Source of the DNA: Trypanosoma brucei gambiense DAL972
Taxonomy: Eukaryota; Euglenozoa; Kinetoplastea; Trypanosomatida; Trypanosomatidae
DNA: 64,000 bases
Direction of reading: 5' to 3'
NCBI RefSeq assembly: GCF_000210295.1
Contig: NC_026737.1
Span: 1-64,000 of the forward strand
The notes beneath the pieces are model-generated. The model did not search any database. It saw nothing but the letters and a program-made list of their open reading frames with translations, and was not told the DNA's origin. Below are positions 40,992 through 51,223 of this stretch, piece after piece. Position numbers and translations under genes: made by a program. Position 1 is the first letter of the stretch; every line of letters begins with the position of its first letter.

Positions 40992-43900
40992 TTACCAGAA
41001 CGGATACCAACCCGCCCATGACTGAGCGACGTTAGTAATATCTGTCGCCTCAACAATCAGCCGTGCAACCTGTACTTTTGGATCCGTACTTTTGGTGTCG
41101 CCTTTTGTTCTTAAGAACTCCTCCCCTTTCAGCTTCGATCGGACTCGCTGAAAGACCTTAACACCTTTATGAACCACATCGTCATCCGGTATGGATGCAC
41201 AGCGGGTGAGTTTGGAGTCCACAGTGAACATATCGTCCCTTACAGGTGCACCAGGAAATGCAACGGATGACATCCGCGGCCCCACCGCTTCACTTTGTTC
41301 ATCAATGTTTTTATGTACTGTAGAGTCCCCAGGTTCCTTTTTCATGTGGTTCAATAACCTCCAAGAGATGAGTGGGTCCTGAATAAAGGCCTCAAGAATG
41401 GCAAGCACGCTTCGGCTTCCATCGCGCAGAACGCACATGGCGGTCTCTGCGATTGAACGAAATGGTCCGTCGACACCAAACACGTCCAATGCATTGCGTA
41501 TCATTCGTGTCAAGCGGAAGGGCACCCTTTCAGGGAACATTTGACGTGTCATCGCAACTTCAAAGCAGTCACCAAAATCGATATGGACAAATAACCCAGA
41601 CGTACGTTGAATCATCACATTGTTGGGGTGCCGATCCCCCAAACCGAGAATATAACCAACCATACACGTGGTTGCCGAAGATGTTGTAAACACCTGCCTT
41701 TGCTCAAGCCACATCTCACAATTGGAAGCTGAGGCCCACATTGCTTTTCTAACATCGTGACCTGAAGTATGATCTGCAAGGAACTCCATCACCTCAACCT
41801 TCGATATCATCGTGAGGTGGTCGTAGGTTTTTGGCCTATCGCATACAATGATTTGATTCATCATGCGCAACTCGAGCTCCGGTGGAATACCACGAAACTT
41901 CCTGTACTTCGTCACGAGCGTGTGTAACGTGTCACAGCCGCTAACCCAACCAATAAGACCCACCGTGTCCTTGAGTGGTGTGACAGAATACCGCTGAATC
42001 TGGAATCCAGGATTCTTGCAGGTTCTTGAGTCCGTCATCATGAGAGTGTTCACAAGTCTAAAGAGTTGCATTACCCTCTCATCAAGACGCAGATCCTCAC
42101 GACCCTTCAACAAATACTTTTGTGCTTCTCCATCCACTGTTGTGACGCTAAGCCTCTTAGGTCGCTGTTTACTTCCAATCACAGTGAGTGTGCCGTTAAA
42201 GGAGGCAATACACCTTACCGCACAATCCTCGGATGGCATCGCATCGGGGAGTCCCACTGCGAGATTTCTTGCTTCAAACAGCTTTGGACTACAAAATGAA
42301 AGGTGCAACTTACTTTGAGACCTTATCTGTTTGTCGATTTGTTGATAAACTGCATGGTAAATGTTCCAAGCCGAGTGAAGGTCAGCTATAGATCCCGTTC
42401 GGAGGTATGATTGAAGCCACTCTTGGGCCCTATCAAGCTTGTTGCCGAACTTACAAGTAAACTCAGCCTCGACAATAGTATCTGTGGAGAGGTGCAGCTT
42501 CTCGTGCAAAGGAAGAAGCACGTCTAGCATACCTTTATAGTCGTTTCGGTCAAAAAATGCGGTAGCGGAACATTCCAGCATATGATACCACTGCTCATGC
42601 AAGAGGTCCGAAGTCCGCACCAACTCGTCTACAAGGATTCGCCCCTGGTTAACCACGAGAGGGTGTTTGCTCTGCAGTTTGTCAAGAATTATATTTGCGT
42701 ACTTCCTCCGCCTCCTAGAGTTGGACATTGCGCACAGGTTGAGGGGATAAATTAGCGAGAGTGGACAATCAAAACTGACAGTTGTTAGAATCTCCGCGAC
42801 AAGCTCACAGCTGCCATCGGAACCGGAGTCCAGACGCGCAATGAGTTGCGGAACCACCAATTTCCAAGCGCGCGGCGACACCTCGAAAACCCGCTTACGT
42901 AACTCCTTCAACCCACTTTCCTGATCACAATGACGACTGAGTAAAGTGAGGAGCTTCAAAACATCCTGAATAATGGTGGAATCTGAGTTTCCCAGTTTAA
43001 TGCTCTGTATATAGCCTTCAATTGCGGCTGCGCATGTGGCGTCGGAGAATGTGACATCGAGCATCTCCGCATTCGACTCCGCAAACATGCGCCACGCGTG
43101 GAACCATTTAGGGCAATAAGTTGTAGCCGCCTTGTAGCATTGCACAGCCTCAGAAAGTTCTGCACTGCTGCCAAGCCTCGCATAAGCGCTCGACAAGAGA
43201 AAAGCGTTCTCATTCCTTGAGTGTGTATCGATCATCCTCTTCAGCAGGTCACGCTCGAGACCATAAGAACTCTTTGGTCCAAGCTCACCGTTTGCAGAGA
43301 GAAAACTAATGTACTGCATCACTACACGGGGGTTTGCGTTGCTGTGCATGAGCTGTTCCGATGTTGGGCAGCGATAACCCAACAACTGACACAAAATGAA
43401 ACGCTCGTGTTGCTTTGCCTTCTCGCGCCGACAAAGATTCACAAAGCGAAGACGTGTAGCAACGTCCTCGCCTGGCGGAATGAGCAAGCCACGCACCCCG
43501 AGGACCTCCTTCCATGCAGAAACTGTAGAGGACATCATCTCAATGCGTTGGCTCCACAAACGCAGGACGCGGCTCAGATGATGCGTTGAAGACACCACCT
43601 CCGCTCGCTTTACCGTCACGATCTCCTCCAATTCAGACAGCTTTTGCGCAATAACGAGACCTTCGTACGCGCGAGTGTACGATTGATGCAAAAGCCCTGA
43701 AAGATCCTCTAAAAGTAGCTTCCGTCCCTCATTGATTGCCGAAGTTGCCTCTTCGTAGCGGCGCTTGTGAATGCTAAGCGCAGCACGCGAGACATGGTAC
43801 GACACAGTATCGTTTAGTTGCCAACGCGTGGTGTCCTCCAGTGTATCCCACGCCTGTAGGCGTATTGAAGCATCAGCGGCGCACTGTGACACGTAGAAAA

Positions 43901-46900
43901 GGGTGTTTTCTTCCCTCTTCTGCTCGTCCCTACCGTTATATTTTTGAAACAGTACCTTCCACTGCTCAAGCACTGCATCATAATCACCAGCTTCGCTTAG
44001 TGCGTACAATGTATTAACCTCATTTTCCATTTCAGGGTCTAACTTCACATCCTCACCATTGAAGGAACTGTTGGCATCCGAGCGGGAACGACCACCCACC
44101 CCACACATTCGCCGGAGAGACTCCTGCCGCGATAACCACTTCACTGAGTACTCGTCGCTACCATCCGATTCACTACGCTCATTGTCAATACATCCTTGTA
44201 GGAGTTTCAAGCTTTCTGAATGTCCAGTGACCATAAGAAGCCCCGACTGCTGCAATTCACGGTAAAGACTAAACAGGTACTTCGCTGTCCCCCGAGGATC
44301 CTTCCTGTATGCCGCTTCGCACCAATAGAGAGCCTTTGCGAGCATCCCCCGACCCCATGCACATCTAGAAAGAATACTGGGAGCAATGGGAAGTGCCATC
44401 CCCACATTGTCCATATATTCCGCGACGGTGAGGAGAGCGGAGACCACCTCATCGGGTACAGCGGAGGACTCCATGGCTTGTTGTAGAACCTGGAAGAAGA
44501 AATCGGCGAGAGACGAGCGAACGGATGCACTCGCAAAGTTCCAGAGGGCCCGAAACGCGTGCGGAGCGATATCTTGAGTGAACTGGGGTGAGCAATCCAC
44601 CAGTGGCGAGGTGTTAGCAGTCAGCGGTAGCGAGATACACCGAAAAACTCTGTAAGGGGATTCCTGCATGATGACACAAGAGAAGTCATTGAGCCACCTG
44701 AGCCATTCCTCCTTAGTAAGGGGAGCCGTTCTGGTCGTGCTGATGATCAGCTTCTCAGAGAAGGGAAGGGGGCGCTCTCCATCATCAGAATTCCAGCCCT
44801 TCTCGTCCACATTTCCCCGTGTGCTCAACACCTTGTCCAAATCAGAGACGTGGCGAAGGGCGATGCCTTCACACTCCTTGAGGAGTCGCACCACTTGCTT
44901 TTGATGTTCTGTTACAAAACCTTTACTCAAGGTGCAAACGCCACCCTTCATTAACGTTCCATGGAGGGTAATTAATTCGTTATTTGATACGCGAAGGGTT
45001 TTCAGTGTCCGAAGCACCTCCGATGAATATTTGACAAACTCGCTCTGCAATACTGTCATTAAAACGCAAAAAACACTCATGATGCGGCTGACGAACGCGT
45101 TTTGCTCCGTCGCCCTCATAGATGTTGAAAGCCGAGTTTTCAAACAGCTGAGAAGCCCGCGAACAATGAGACCCGCAAATTCATCAACGTGAAGGCGGAA
45201 ACAAACCACACGGAGCGTCGTTATGACAGACAACGCAAAATCAATGGGACACCTCTGTGCAGCCCGCAAGAGGTTGGTGACAACCGTCTCCACGCACGTT
45301 TTCAGTGTTTGTGTATGCTTCAAGATGTACTCTATGATGGCATAGCGTAAGGACTCGGATGACTCAATATCGTTAAGAGCGTCAAACTTGATGGGGGACA
45401 TCCGCATGTTGCTCCTCCTCGATTCCGCCTTACCGTCCGCTTCAAGGGTAACAAGCGTAAGAGCAAGTCGGACAGCAAGAAAACGATACTTTGACGATTT
45501 TACCCATGACTCATCAATCAAATTGTACAGTAAATGAGCATGTGAAAGTGCCGCCACCCCAACATACCTTATGATCTGCGTTAGTTCATGCAGCAGAGTG
45601 CCTAATAAACGGCACGCACTGAGTTCACTCACGGCACGAACCACTGGTGGAATCACAACGGCAATTTCTCCCCGCGAGTCGGGGCATGATTCTGCAATGT
45701 TGAGAATCGTTTGAATTCCCACACGCAGTACATTATCTTTTCCCCCCGAAAAACGCTTCTCACTTAGATCCAGCAGAGAAGCGATGGAGCGTATAACCAC
45801 ACGGCAACACATGGCATGGCTAAGAGTGCTCGGCTCGTTTCGTTTCATTTCCTCATGTCTGCAAGTCCGATTGACGACTGTGGAATGGAAAATGCTGATG
45901 TCAAGTGCGCCAATAACTCCGGCGCAGCGTAGTGCCTCAAGACGAACGTTCAAGTCCTCATCGTTATTTTTCACGATACCGCTTAACTGCTGGTAAAGAT
46001 GAGGGTACACCTCATACGGCGACCGGCCTTCGATCTGCGGGCCCAGTGTAGCGGACAGGAACCGAAGACACCACAAACGCAACTCAACAGACTCGCTGTC
46101 AAGGGGTAGAGCTTTGAGCAGCATGTACGCACGGTCCACTTCTACTCTGAAAATGGCATCGGTATTCCCAAAAAAATGGGCAGCATGCGCTACTGACGTA
46201 CAGCAACGCAGTAGATGTTGCAAAATAGAAGAGTGGATGTTGACCGTTGAGAAATGGTGCCCAAGTGCTTTGATGATACCATCCGCGAAGTTCATGACAA
46301 ATTGTGGTGCGTTGGATGCGGCTGCATCCAGCAGTTGAAGCCCACTTTGCACGGCACCTGTGTTGTCGCTAGTGGATACCGTATGTAATATCTGAACAAT
46401 TTGTTTGCGAAATATTGGTAATATGTGGGATGGGTCGTGAAAGGTCATGCGGCAGAGCAGTACGGTGGCAGCTACCCGACAACTTATATCCTCATCCCCA
46501 AGTGCAGCGTAGATCGAAGTCACAAACTGCACCTCCTTCAAAAACGGATAAAATGGTTCTGTAAACGAAGAGAGAATTCCTTTCCTAACGACCGGGTCGG
46601 GGTTTGACAGCCCAACCACAAGCATACGAGACAAAATTACATCAACACATATTCTGCGTGCCATTGTAAGCTCACCCTTAACACCAGGGGGGATTAGCAG
46701 CGTGCAAATTGTACGAACTGCCGCGGTGCGAACCGATACACTTTCACTGTCGATGAGGGGCAACACCGAGTCCCGCAAGAAGTCACCCATCAGCTCCGAA
46801 TCGGAAAACCCAAATTGGACTAATGCATCAAGAGCAACTGTTATTTGGCTCTCAGTTGGTTCTGACTCCACTTTCATGGTAATGGTACCCTTCGAACCGG

Positions 46901-48230
46901 GTTGCTGACGAAACGGTAGACCGCACAAAGTTACGGAAATCATATCCAACAAACCCTCCTCTAACCTCGATCGGTACTTAGCGCTAGACGACGCTATGAT
47001 GTGTGGCATGCTTTCGATAAGGGGCAGCGACAATCCCCAACGAAATATGTTTTCTATGCAAGGCTCGATGTAGCTCTCCACATCGACAGGTGGGCATACA
47101 TGGCATATCACTGAAAAGCATCTGACTGCCTCCCAGCACGGTTTAGATGACTTCCCAGATACGTAACGCACAGCATTGCATGTTTCATTGACGAACGGAC
47201 GAAACGCCACGTCTGTAACCAATACAATGATTTCACTGAGCATATTGAACGACGCGGCAACTTGATAGCCGTTCTCAATTGATTTGAGAGCAAAACCAAC
47301 CGTGTCCTTCAGTTGATTGGTGATGAACAACGTTGTGCTATAGCGGCACAGCACGATAAGGCAGCGAAAGAGAAGTTCTCTCAACTCAGCAATGTTGGTG
47401 GACCCCCCAGTCATCACATAAGGGACCAGCATAATGGACATATCCTCGTATCGAGGTTGAGATGCAGTTCCCACTGAAGTCATCACCACAGTTTCAAAGG
47501 CCAGCAAGCCAGCCATGTTGCTCTCTCTAGACTTCGCGGCGAGATTGAACTTGAGTTGATGAAGCAACGAGTCTACCGTTTTCTTCCTGTTAACTGGAGA
47601 TCGACTGCAAAGTAATTTTCCGCAATCCATAAAAAGCAGATGCGAAATCTCCCGTATCATCGCATCTGAAGAGGCTAACATACCCCACAACTTTTCAAAT
47701 AAGGAATCCAACATGTCGAGAATTCGCATAGGAATTTTAGTCACCACCTCCTGTAGCATCAACAAGGCGCACACTCTCTGTGCATGAGTTATATTTTCCT
47801 TCAAATCTATTGCTAAAAAAGCGCCCTCCACCTGCTCTTGAACGAAGTCCGACGTCATACTCGTCACGAGTGTCTCTCCAAAAGCACGGGAGGCGACGAA
47901 GGCAACTGACACGTCCTGCACATGAGTCAAACAAATGCTAAGATAACTATTGCACTGAGATACCTGATTGGCTGTAAGGTCTAATTGCAGCAACGTCGCC
48001 AGCGTCACGAGCGCGCACTTGACCTCTGCTGTACCACCCTCAACTACATCAAAGTTTTCCAAACAAAACAATAAACATGACACTAAATTTTCATATTCCT
48101 GCTGATTCTTTCTTTGATTATCTTTTGCCTGCTTAACAACCTCAGCGGCGTAAATGACATCACATTTTGAAGAAACCGCAATTGTCCGGATGAGCGCCTC
48201 CACTTTCCGCGCATCGTACCCAAGTGACAT
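40992..48230 (-). CDS. TOR2: Target-of-rapamycin (TOR) kinase, probably TOR2, 2,412 aa
   Basis: The protein is a PI3K-related Ser/Thr kinase with the full TOR plan. HEAT repeats fill about the first 1,150 residues and FAT follows. FRB is around 1877-1965 (starts EQWYHMLECSATAFF; contains AWNIYHAVY). The kinase domain has a lysine in LLKGREDLR (~2045), the catalytic loop GLGDRHPNNVMI (~2195-2206) and IDFGDCFEVAM (~2214). FATC closes the protein at GWYPFW. TOR-specific order of FRB before kinase and this FATC ending exclude ATM/ATR. The rapamycin-contact Trp and Tyr of mTOR FRB (W2101, Y2105) are present, and mTOR Ser2035 is Ala here. T. brucei has four TORs; adjacency to CAF40 points to TOR2, the member reported to be rapamycin-sensitive. 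The start is the ATG of MSLGYDARK; the frame is open 46 codons further to a TTG, but that stretch lies beyond predicted splice sites. Confidence 0.93.
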   Translation of the reverse strand: MSLGYDARKVEALIRTIAVSSKCDVIYAAEVVKQAKDNQRKNQQEYENLVSCLLFCLENFDVVEGGTAEVKCALVTLATLLQLDLTANQVSQCNSYLSICLTHVQDVSVAFVASRAFGETLVTSMTSDFVQEQVEGAFLAIDLKENITHAQRVCALLMLQEVVTKIPMRILDMLDSLFEKLWGMLASSDAMIREISHLLFMDCGKLLCSRSPVNRKKTVDSLLHQLKFNLAAKSRESNMAGLLAFETVVMTSVGTASQPRYEDMSIMLVPYVMTGGSTNIAELRELLFRCLIVLCRYSTTLFITNQLKDTVGFALKSIENGYQVAASFNMLSEIIVLVTDVAFRPFVNETCNAVRYVSGKSSKPCWEAVRCFSVICHVCPPVDVESYIEPCIENIFRWGLSLPLIESMPHIIASSSAKYRSRLEEGLLDMISVTLCGLPFRQQPGSKGTITMKVESEPTESQITVALDALVQFGFSDSELMGDFLRDSVLPLIDSESVSVRTAAVRTICTLLIPPGVKGELTMARRICVDVILSRMLVVGLSNPDPVVRKGILSSFTEPFYPFLKEVQFVTSIYAALGDEDISCRVAATVLLCRMTFHDPSHILPIFRKQIVQILHTVSTSDNTGAVQSGLQLLDAAASNAPQFVMNFADGIIKALGHHFSTVNIHSSILQHLLRCCTSVAHAAHFFGNTDAIFRVEVDRAYMLLKALPLDSESVELRLWCLRFLSATLGPQIEGRSPYEVYPHLYQQLSGIVKNNDEDLNVRLEALRCAGVIGALDISIFHSTVVNRTCRHEEMKRNEPSTLSHAMCCRVVIRSIASLLDLSEKRFSGGKDNVLRVGIQTILNIAESCPDSRGEIAVVIPPVVRAVSELSACRLLGTLLHELTQIIRYVGVAALSHAHLLYNLIDESWVKSSKYRFLAVRLALTLVTLEADGKAESRRSNMRMSPIKFDALNDIESSESLRYAIIEYILKHTQTLKTCVETVVTNLLRAAQRCPIDFALSVITTLRVVCFRLHVDEFAGLIVRGLLSCLKTRLSTSMRATEQNAFVSRIMSVFCVLMTVLQSEFVKYSSEVLRTLKTLRVSNNELITLHGTLMKGGVCTLSKGFVTEHQKQVVRLLKECEGIALRHVSDLDKVLSTRGNVDEKGWNSDDGERPLPFSEKLIISTTRTAPLTKEEWLRWLNDFSCVIMQESPYRVFRCISLPLTANTSPLVDCSPQFTQDIAPHAFRALWNFASASVRSSLADFFFQVLQQAMESSAVPDEVVSALLTVAEYMDNVGMALPIAPSILSRCAWGRGMLAKALYWCEAAYRKDPRGTAKYLFSLYRELQQSGLLMVTGHSESLKLLQGCIDNERSESDGSDEYSVKWLSRQESLRRMCGVGGRSRSDANSSFNGEDVKLDPEMENEVNTLYALSEAGDYDAVLEQWKVLFQKYNGRDEQKREENTLFYVSQCAADASIRLQAWDTLEDTTRWQLNDTVSYHVSRAALSIHKRRYEEATSAINEGRKLLLEDLSGLLHQSYTRAYEGLVIAQKLSELEEIVTVKRAEVVSSTHHLSRVLRLWSQRIEMMSSTVSAWKEVLGVRGLLIPPGEDVATRLRFVNLCRREKAKQHERFILCQLLGYRCPTSEQLMHSNANPRVVMQYISFLSANGELGPKSSYGLERDLLKRMIDTHSRNENAFLLSSAYARLGSSAELSEAVQCYKAATTYCPKWFHAWRMFAESNAEMLDVTFSDATCAAAIEGYIQSIKLGNSDSTIIQDVLKLLTLLSRHCDQESGLKELRKRVFEVSPRAWKLVVPQLIARLDSGSDGSCELVAEILTTVSFDCPLSLIYPLNLCAMSNSRRRRKYANIILDKLQSKHPLVVNQGRILVDELVRTSDLLHEQWYHMLECSATAFFDRNDYKGMLDVLLPLHEKLHLSTDTIVEAEFTCKFGNKLDRAQEWLQSYLRTGSIADLHSAWNIYHAVYQQIDKQIRSQSKLHLSFCSPKLFEARNLAVGLPDAMPSEDCAVRCIASFNGTLTVIGSKQRPKRLSVTTVDGEAQKYLLKGREDLRLDERVMQLFRLVNTLMMTDSRTCKNPGFQIQRYSVTPLKDTVGLIGWVSGCDTLHTLVTKYRKFRGIPPELELRMMNQIIVCDRPKTYDHLTMISKVEVMEFLADHTSGHDVRKAMWASASNCEMWLEQRQVFTTSSATTCMVGYILGLGDRHPNNVMIQRTSGLFVHIDFGDCFEVAMTRQMFPERVPFRLTRMIRNALDVFGVDGPFRSIAETAMCVLRDGSRSVLAILEAFIQDPLISWRLLNHMKKEPGDSTVHKNIDEQSEAVGPRMSSVAFPGAPVRDDMFTVDSKLTRCASIPDDDVVHKGVKVFQRVRSKLKGEEFLRTKGDTKSTDPKVQVARLIVEATDITNVAQSWAGWYPFW

Positions 48231-48325
48231 CCTTGGATGTACGCAAGCACAAAGAAAGAGATGATAAAGAAATAGAAAAGAAGAAAAACTATAGAATTTA
48301 CAGTTATAGAGGGGGGAAAAAACGC
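48231..48325 (-). promoter_or_regulatory. Predicted spliced-leader acceptors of the TOR gene, one leaving a 1-nt 5' UTR
   Basis: The coding strand carries a C/T-rich tract (48251-48288) with no AG inside it; the first AG after it is at 48233-48232, so the mature mRNA would have one base before the ATG at 48230. An upstream AG at 48290-48289, fed by a shorter T/C run (48308-48322), would give a 58-nt 5' UTR. Both place the start at MSLGYD. Confidence 0.5.
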
Positions 48326-49191
48326 ACCTATATGATTGTGTAACCTTACGTTCAAAGAAGCAGATCAAGTAATTCCCCTTTCCCCTCTTTTTTTGAGTTA
48401 TATGCTCCTATTCGTTACAAACTCGCAAAGACACAAGAATGCACATGCACGCATATACTTTCTGGAAGCGAGCGTAGGTGTAAGTACAACTTGTGTGTTT
48501 GTGTTTGCGCACGTCAACGTGGGTACTCTACTATGGGCCAAACACTATAACCTTTTCTTTTTCCCACCCCAAATACACACTTTTATATGTTCTTACCTCT
48601 TGCTGTAGGTGAGCCTCTATTCACTCTATTTTATGGCAGGCAAGATATGTGTTAATATTGAGGGGTGAACGGTGGGCGAAAATATTGAATTGATGGTATC
48701 AAGTTTACGGAGAAAGAAAATAATAAGAAATAAGTGCGTGTATTTATCGAAAAATTGTATGATGCAAAAGGGCATTGAAAGTAACGAACACATAAAGGAG
48801 AAGAAAGACTGCAGAGAAATGTCGGGAAAGGGTGTGAGAGTGGGAACAAAAAAAAAAAAACAAAATCATCGAGGAGAGACAGACAGAAGAAAAAATGCAA
48901 CGCGCGAAAGCCACACAGAACTGTGGCATCCAGCCATCCCTCAAACCACACAAACGCGCCTCATATCTTCTTTTTCTTTCTCTTCTTCTCTTCTCCTCTC
49001 CTTTTCTTCTTTCCTTTGTGTTTTTTTTCTTCTTTGAGGGGAGAGGAGTTTTTTTTTTTCCATCCGTTTGATCATCATGATGTTTGTTCTCTACTTACTT
49101 CTCTTAACATTGCACACAAACAAAACAAAACGAAACAAAGTTACGAGCTCCACCCACCCCTCGTGCTTGTTTCCTGCGCAAATTACCGAAC
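48231..49191. other. Intergenic spacer between proteasome beta7 and TOR genes
   Basis: The TOR-proximal 95 bases hold splice signals. The remainder includes an A run at 48849-48860, and a CT-rich + strand from 48967 to 49062. It is presumably the beta7 3' UTR. No gene is seen. Confidence 0.6.
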
Positions 49192-49848
49192 TCATCGAAT
49201 AATGGCTGTTTTCTCAAAGCAGAACCCCTCGTACTCCCAATTTGTTTCTACTTCAAACGGCTTGCCAATCTCCACAGCGTCATTTGTCGCATCTGCAATT
49301 TGAAACTTGTTGATGGCGCGGCACTCCCGGTAGAAAAGAACACGAAGACAGTTTTTGATAACCTCCACCGCCTCCTCACGTGAGAGTCCACCAGGTTTTT
49401 CAAGCGCCTTCCGTAGTAGTGGAATTGCAATATATGCTCCATATCCCGTAGCCACGCAGTCATCCCTCCATTGCGTCCCCACACTGTCAATTCCACCAAG
49501 AAATGGAACTCCTCCTTGACAACCACAGACAACAAAACTGCAAAGGCATGGCTCAAAATTGGAGCGTTTATGGTAAATATGCCGGTGGAGATAACAAAAT
49601 ATTTCATCAGGCCTAAGCACATCATTGATGTATCTCCGCTGTCGCTCCACATGACTCTCAAGTTGTTCAGTCATATCTTGAAAGTCAGCGTAGTCGCCAG
49701 TAGCACACACGGCGGTATGGGGGCCTATGATTTTAATACGCGGGATATTTGGCCATTTCGCAAGGGATCCATACGATAAAAGTGTGTCGCTAGCCAACAG
49801 GACACCACCGTTATATTTCAGACCAATAACAGATCCTCCAGATGCCAT
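49192..49848 (-). CDS. PSMB4: 20S proteasome subunit beta7 (PSMB4/Pre4 type), 218 aa
   Basis: This is a non-catalytic beta subunit of the 20S core. Diagnostic matches to PSMB4/Pre4 are LLASDTLLSYGSLAKWPNI (~18-36), ATGDYADFQ (~50-58), the VGTQWRDDCVATGYGAYIA block (~120-138) including the ATGYGAY segment, RVLFYRECRAINKFQIA, and ETNWEYEGF near the C-terminus. There is no TTT at the start of the mature domain, as expected for this inactive position, and the ATG (49848) opens straight onto the beta fold (MASGGSVIGLKY), so any propeptide is minimal. Animal PSMB4 has a propeptide of over 40 residues. A long coding-strand polypyrimidine tract (50172-50222 on +) with an AG near 50157 suggests a 5' UTR of about 300 nt. 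Confidence 0.95.
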   Translation of the reverse strand: MASGGSVIGLKYNGGVLLASDTLLSYGSLAKWPNIPRIKIIGPHTAVCATGDYADFQDMTEQLESHVERQRRYINDVLRPDEIFCYLHRHIYHKRSNFEPCLCSFVVCGCQGGVPFLGGIDSVGTQWRDDCVATGYGAYIAIPLLRKALEKPGGLSREEAVEVIKNCLRVLFYRECRAINKFQIADATNDAVEIGKPFEVETNWEYEGFCFEKTAIIR

Positions 49849-50884
49849 AATGGTGCGCAATAAAAAAGAGGATGTGAAGTGGTTTCTTTACAAATATATA
49901 TATATATGTGTGTGTGTCCGTGTGTCTTTGTTAGTTTGCTCACTTGTATTTCTGCCTCTCCTCCCTCTTTTTCTCTCTTACGATGTATATGTGACCTGTT
50001 CGACAGGGCAGATGTCCCTAAACACAGTTGTTGTTTTTTTTTTTGGTTTCGTTTGATCTGTGGCGCGGCACTAATATAAAAATTCAAGAGGGGTTTACAA
50101 AAAGTTTGTTTCCTTTTACTTCCTTTTCTTTTCCGGTTCTTCAACTACCTTTTAACTGAACCATATCAAATAACGGGAGGAAAAAGAGAAAAAAAGAATG
50201 AAGAAAGGAAGAAAATAAGAAACTCAGTGGCACCATCGATAATGTTAAAGATGATGCAGTTAAAGCATACGGAAGGAAGAGAGAACCAAAGCAGTTGTGT
50301 TGCTTCAACTAATAAATCACAATAATAATGATGACCGAAACAGTGAAAAAAAAAAAGGATGAATAAATGAATGAGTATGCGTTTGTGCATACGTAAGTGC
50401 ACCTTCACACTACGCCATGACACAACAATTTACAACACGTATCGCCCTATTCTAAAACTAAAGACACTCCTCCGACCCATCACCACACACGCGTGAGCTA
50501 AAATTCTCCCTAAACATTCAGCATTTTCTCCTCCCCCTCCCCTACTTTTTATATTTCATGTGTTCCACCAGTCACACGAAAAAAAAAAAAGAAATATCAA
50601 CACCTACGAATGCTCATTCTCTTTCACTGACTAACGTTACGTAACAAAAATAGTTACAGCAATATCACAAAATACGAAAAAAAATGAATGAATGAATGAA
50701 TGAATGGATAAATCAATCGACCACAATTGAAAGTTCCTCTTCCTTCATTTATTATTTTTTTTCACTTTCCTGCATCCTCATATAAAATTTCTTTTTAAAA
50801 AAATTTTACTGGCGTTGCGCCACCCGCTACTTCACCTAACATGTTCCTAAACTCACACATTGTACTAAGTGATGTTGTAAACCA
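49849..50884. other. Intergenic spacer with tetranucleotide repeat
   Basis: A purine-rich run (50172-50222) is the likely polypyrimidine signal of the beta7 gene. An AATG repeat lies at 50683-50706. The rest is AT-rich, presumably the 3' UTR of the 112-codon gene. No gene is seen. Confidence 0.6.
50683..50706. repeat. AATG tetranucleotide microsatellite
   Basis: About six tandem AATG units in the spacer downstream of the 112-codon gene. Confidence 0.9.
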
Positions 50885-51223
50885 TTATCGTCTATCCGGC
50901 TGAATATCGCTATCAAACTTCTCTCCCTCTAATATCATAAGTTCCTGCGCCTCCCGTCTCAAACGCATGCGTCGCAATGCCTCTTCACGTGCCCAATCCA
51001 TACGACTGTTTAATTTTGAATAATACGCCCACATGGCAAATTCAACACCCACAATTCCAATTCCAATATGCCAAATTTTTTCCCATAATGGCCAGTCATC
51101 CCATTGGTAACGGAAAGTTGCACGAGGGGTATAAGGATACGGGTCACCATCACCCCATGCAAGACGCCGGAATTTGGAGCGACGAAATGCCATTTTGGCC
51201 ATTTTTTGGTTCCAACCAGTCAT
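50885..51223 (-). CDS. Small one-helix protein, probably mitochondrial inner membrane, 112 aa
   Basis: The first 25 residues are basic and lack acids (MTGWNQKMAKMAFRRSK...), and a single hydrophobic helix lies at about 52-68 (IWHIGIGIVGVEFAMWA). A highly charged Arg/Glu helix follows (about 76-104). Just before the membrane helix is an aromatic block, YQWDDWPLWEKIW. This plan of basic N-terminus, one helix and charged tail is typical of small accessory subunits of respiratory complexes (for instance NDUFB11/ESSS-like) or of the ATP synthase; no specific family is established. An A-tract at 51258-51266 with an AG at 51241-51240 gives a short 5' UTR of about 17 nt, supporting the ATG at 51223 and the reality of the gene. 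Confidence 0.75.
   Translation of the reverse strand: MTGWNQKMAKMAFRRSKFRRLAWGDGDPYPYTPRATFRYQWDDWPLWEKIWHIGIGIVGVEFAMWAYYSKLNSRMDWAREEALRRMRLRREAQELMILEGEKFDSDIQPDRR

Noticed and set aside
48231..48368. A 46-residue hydrophobic N-terminal extension of TOR
   Set aside because: It would start on TTG, and it lies in and beyond the predicted polypyrimidine tracts, so it is 5' UTR or spacer, not a signal anchor.
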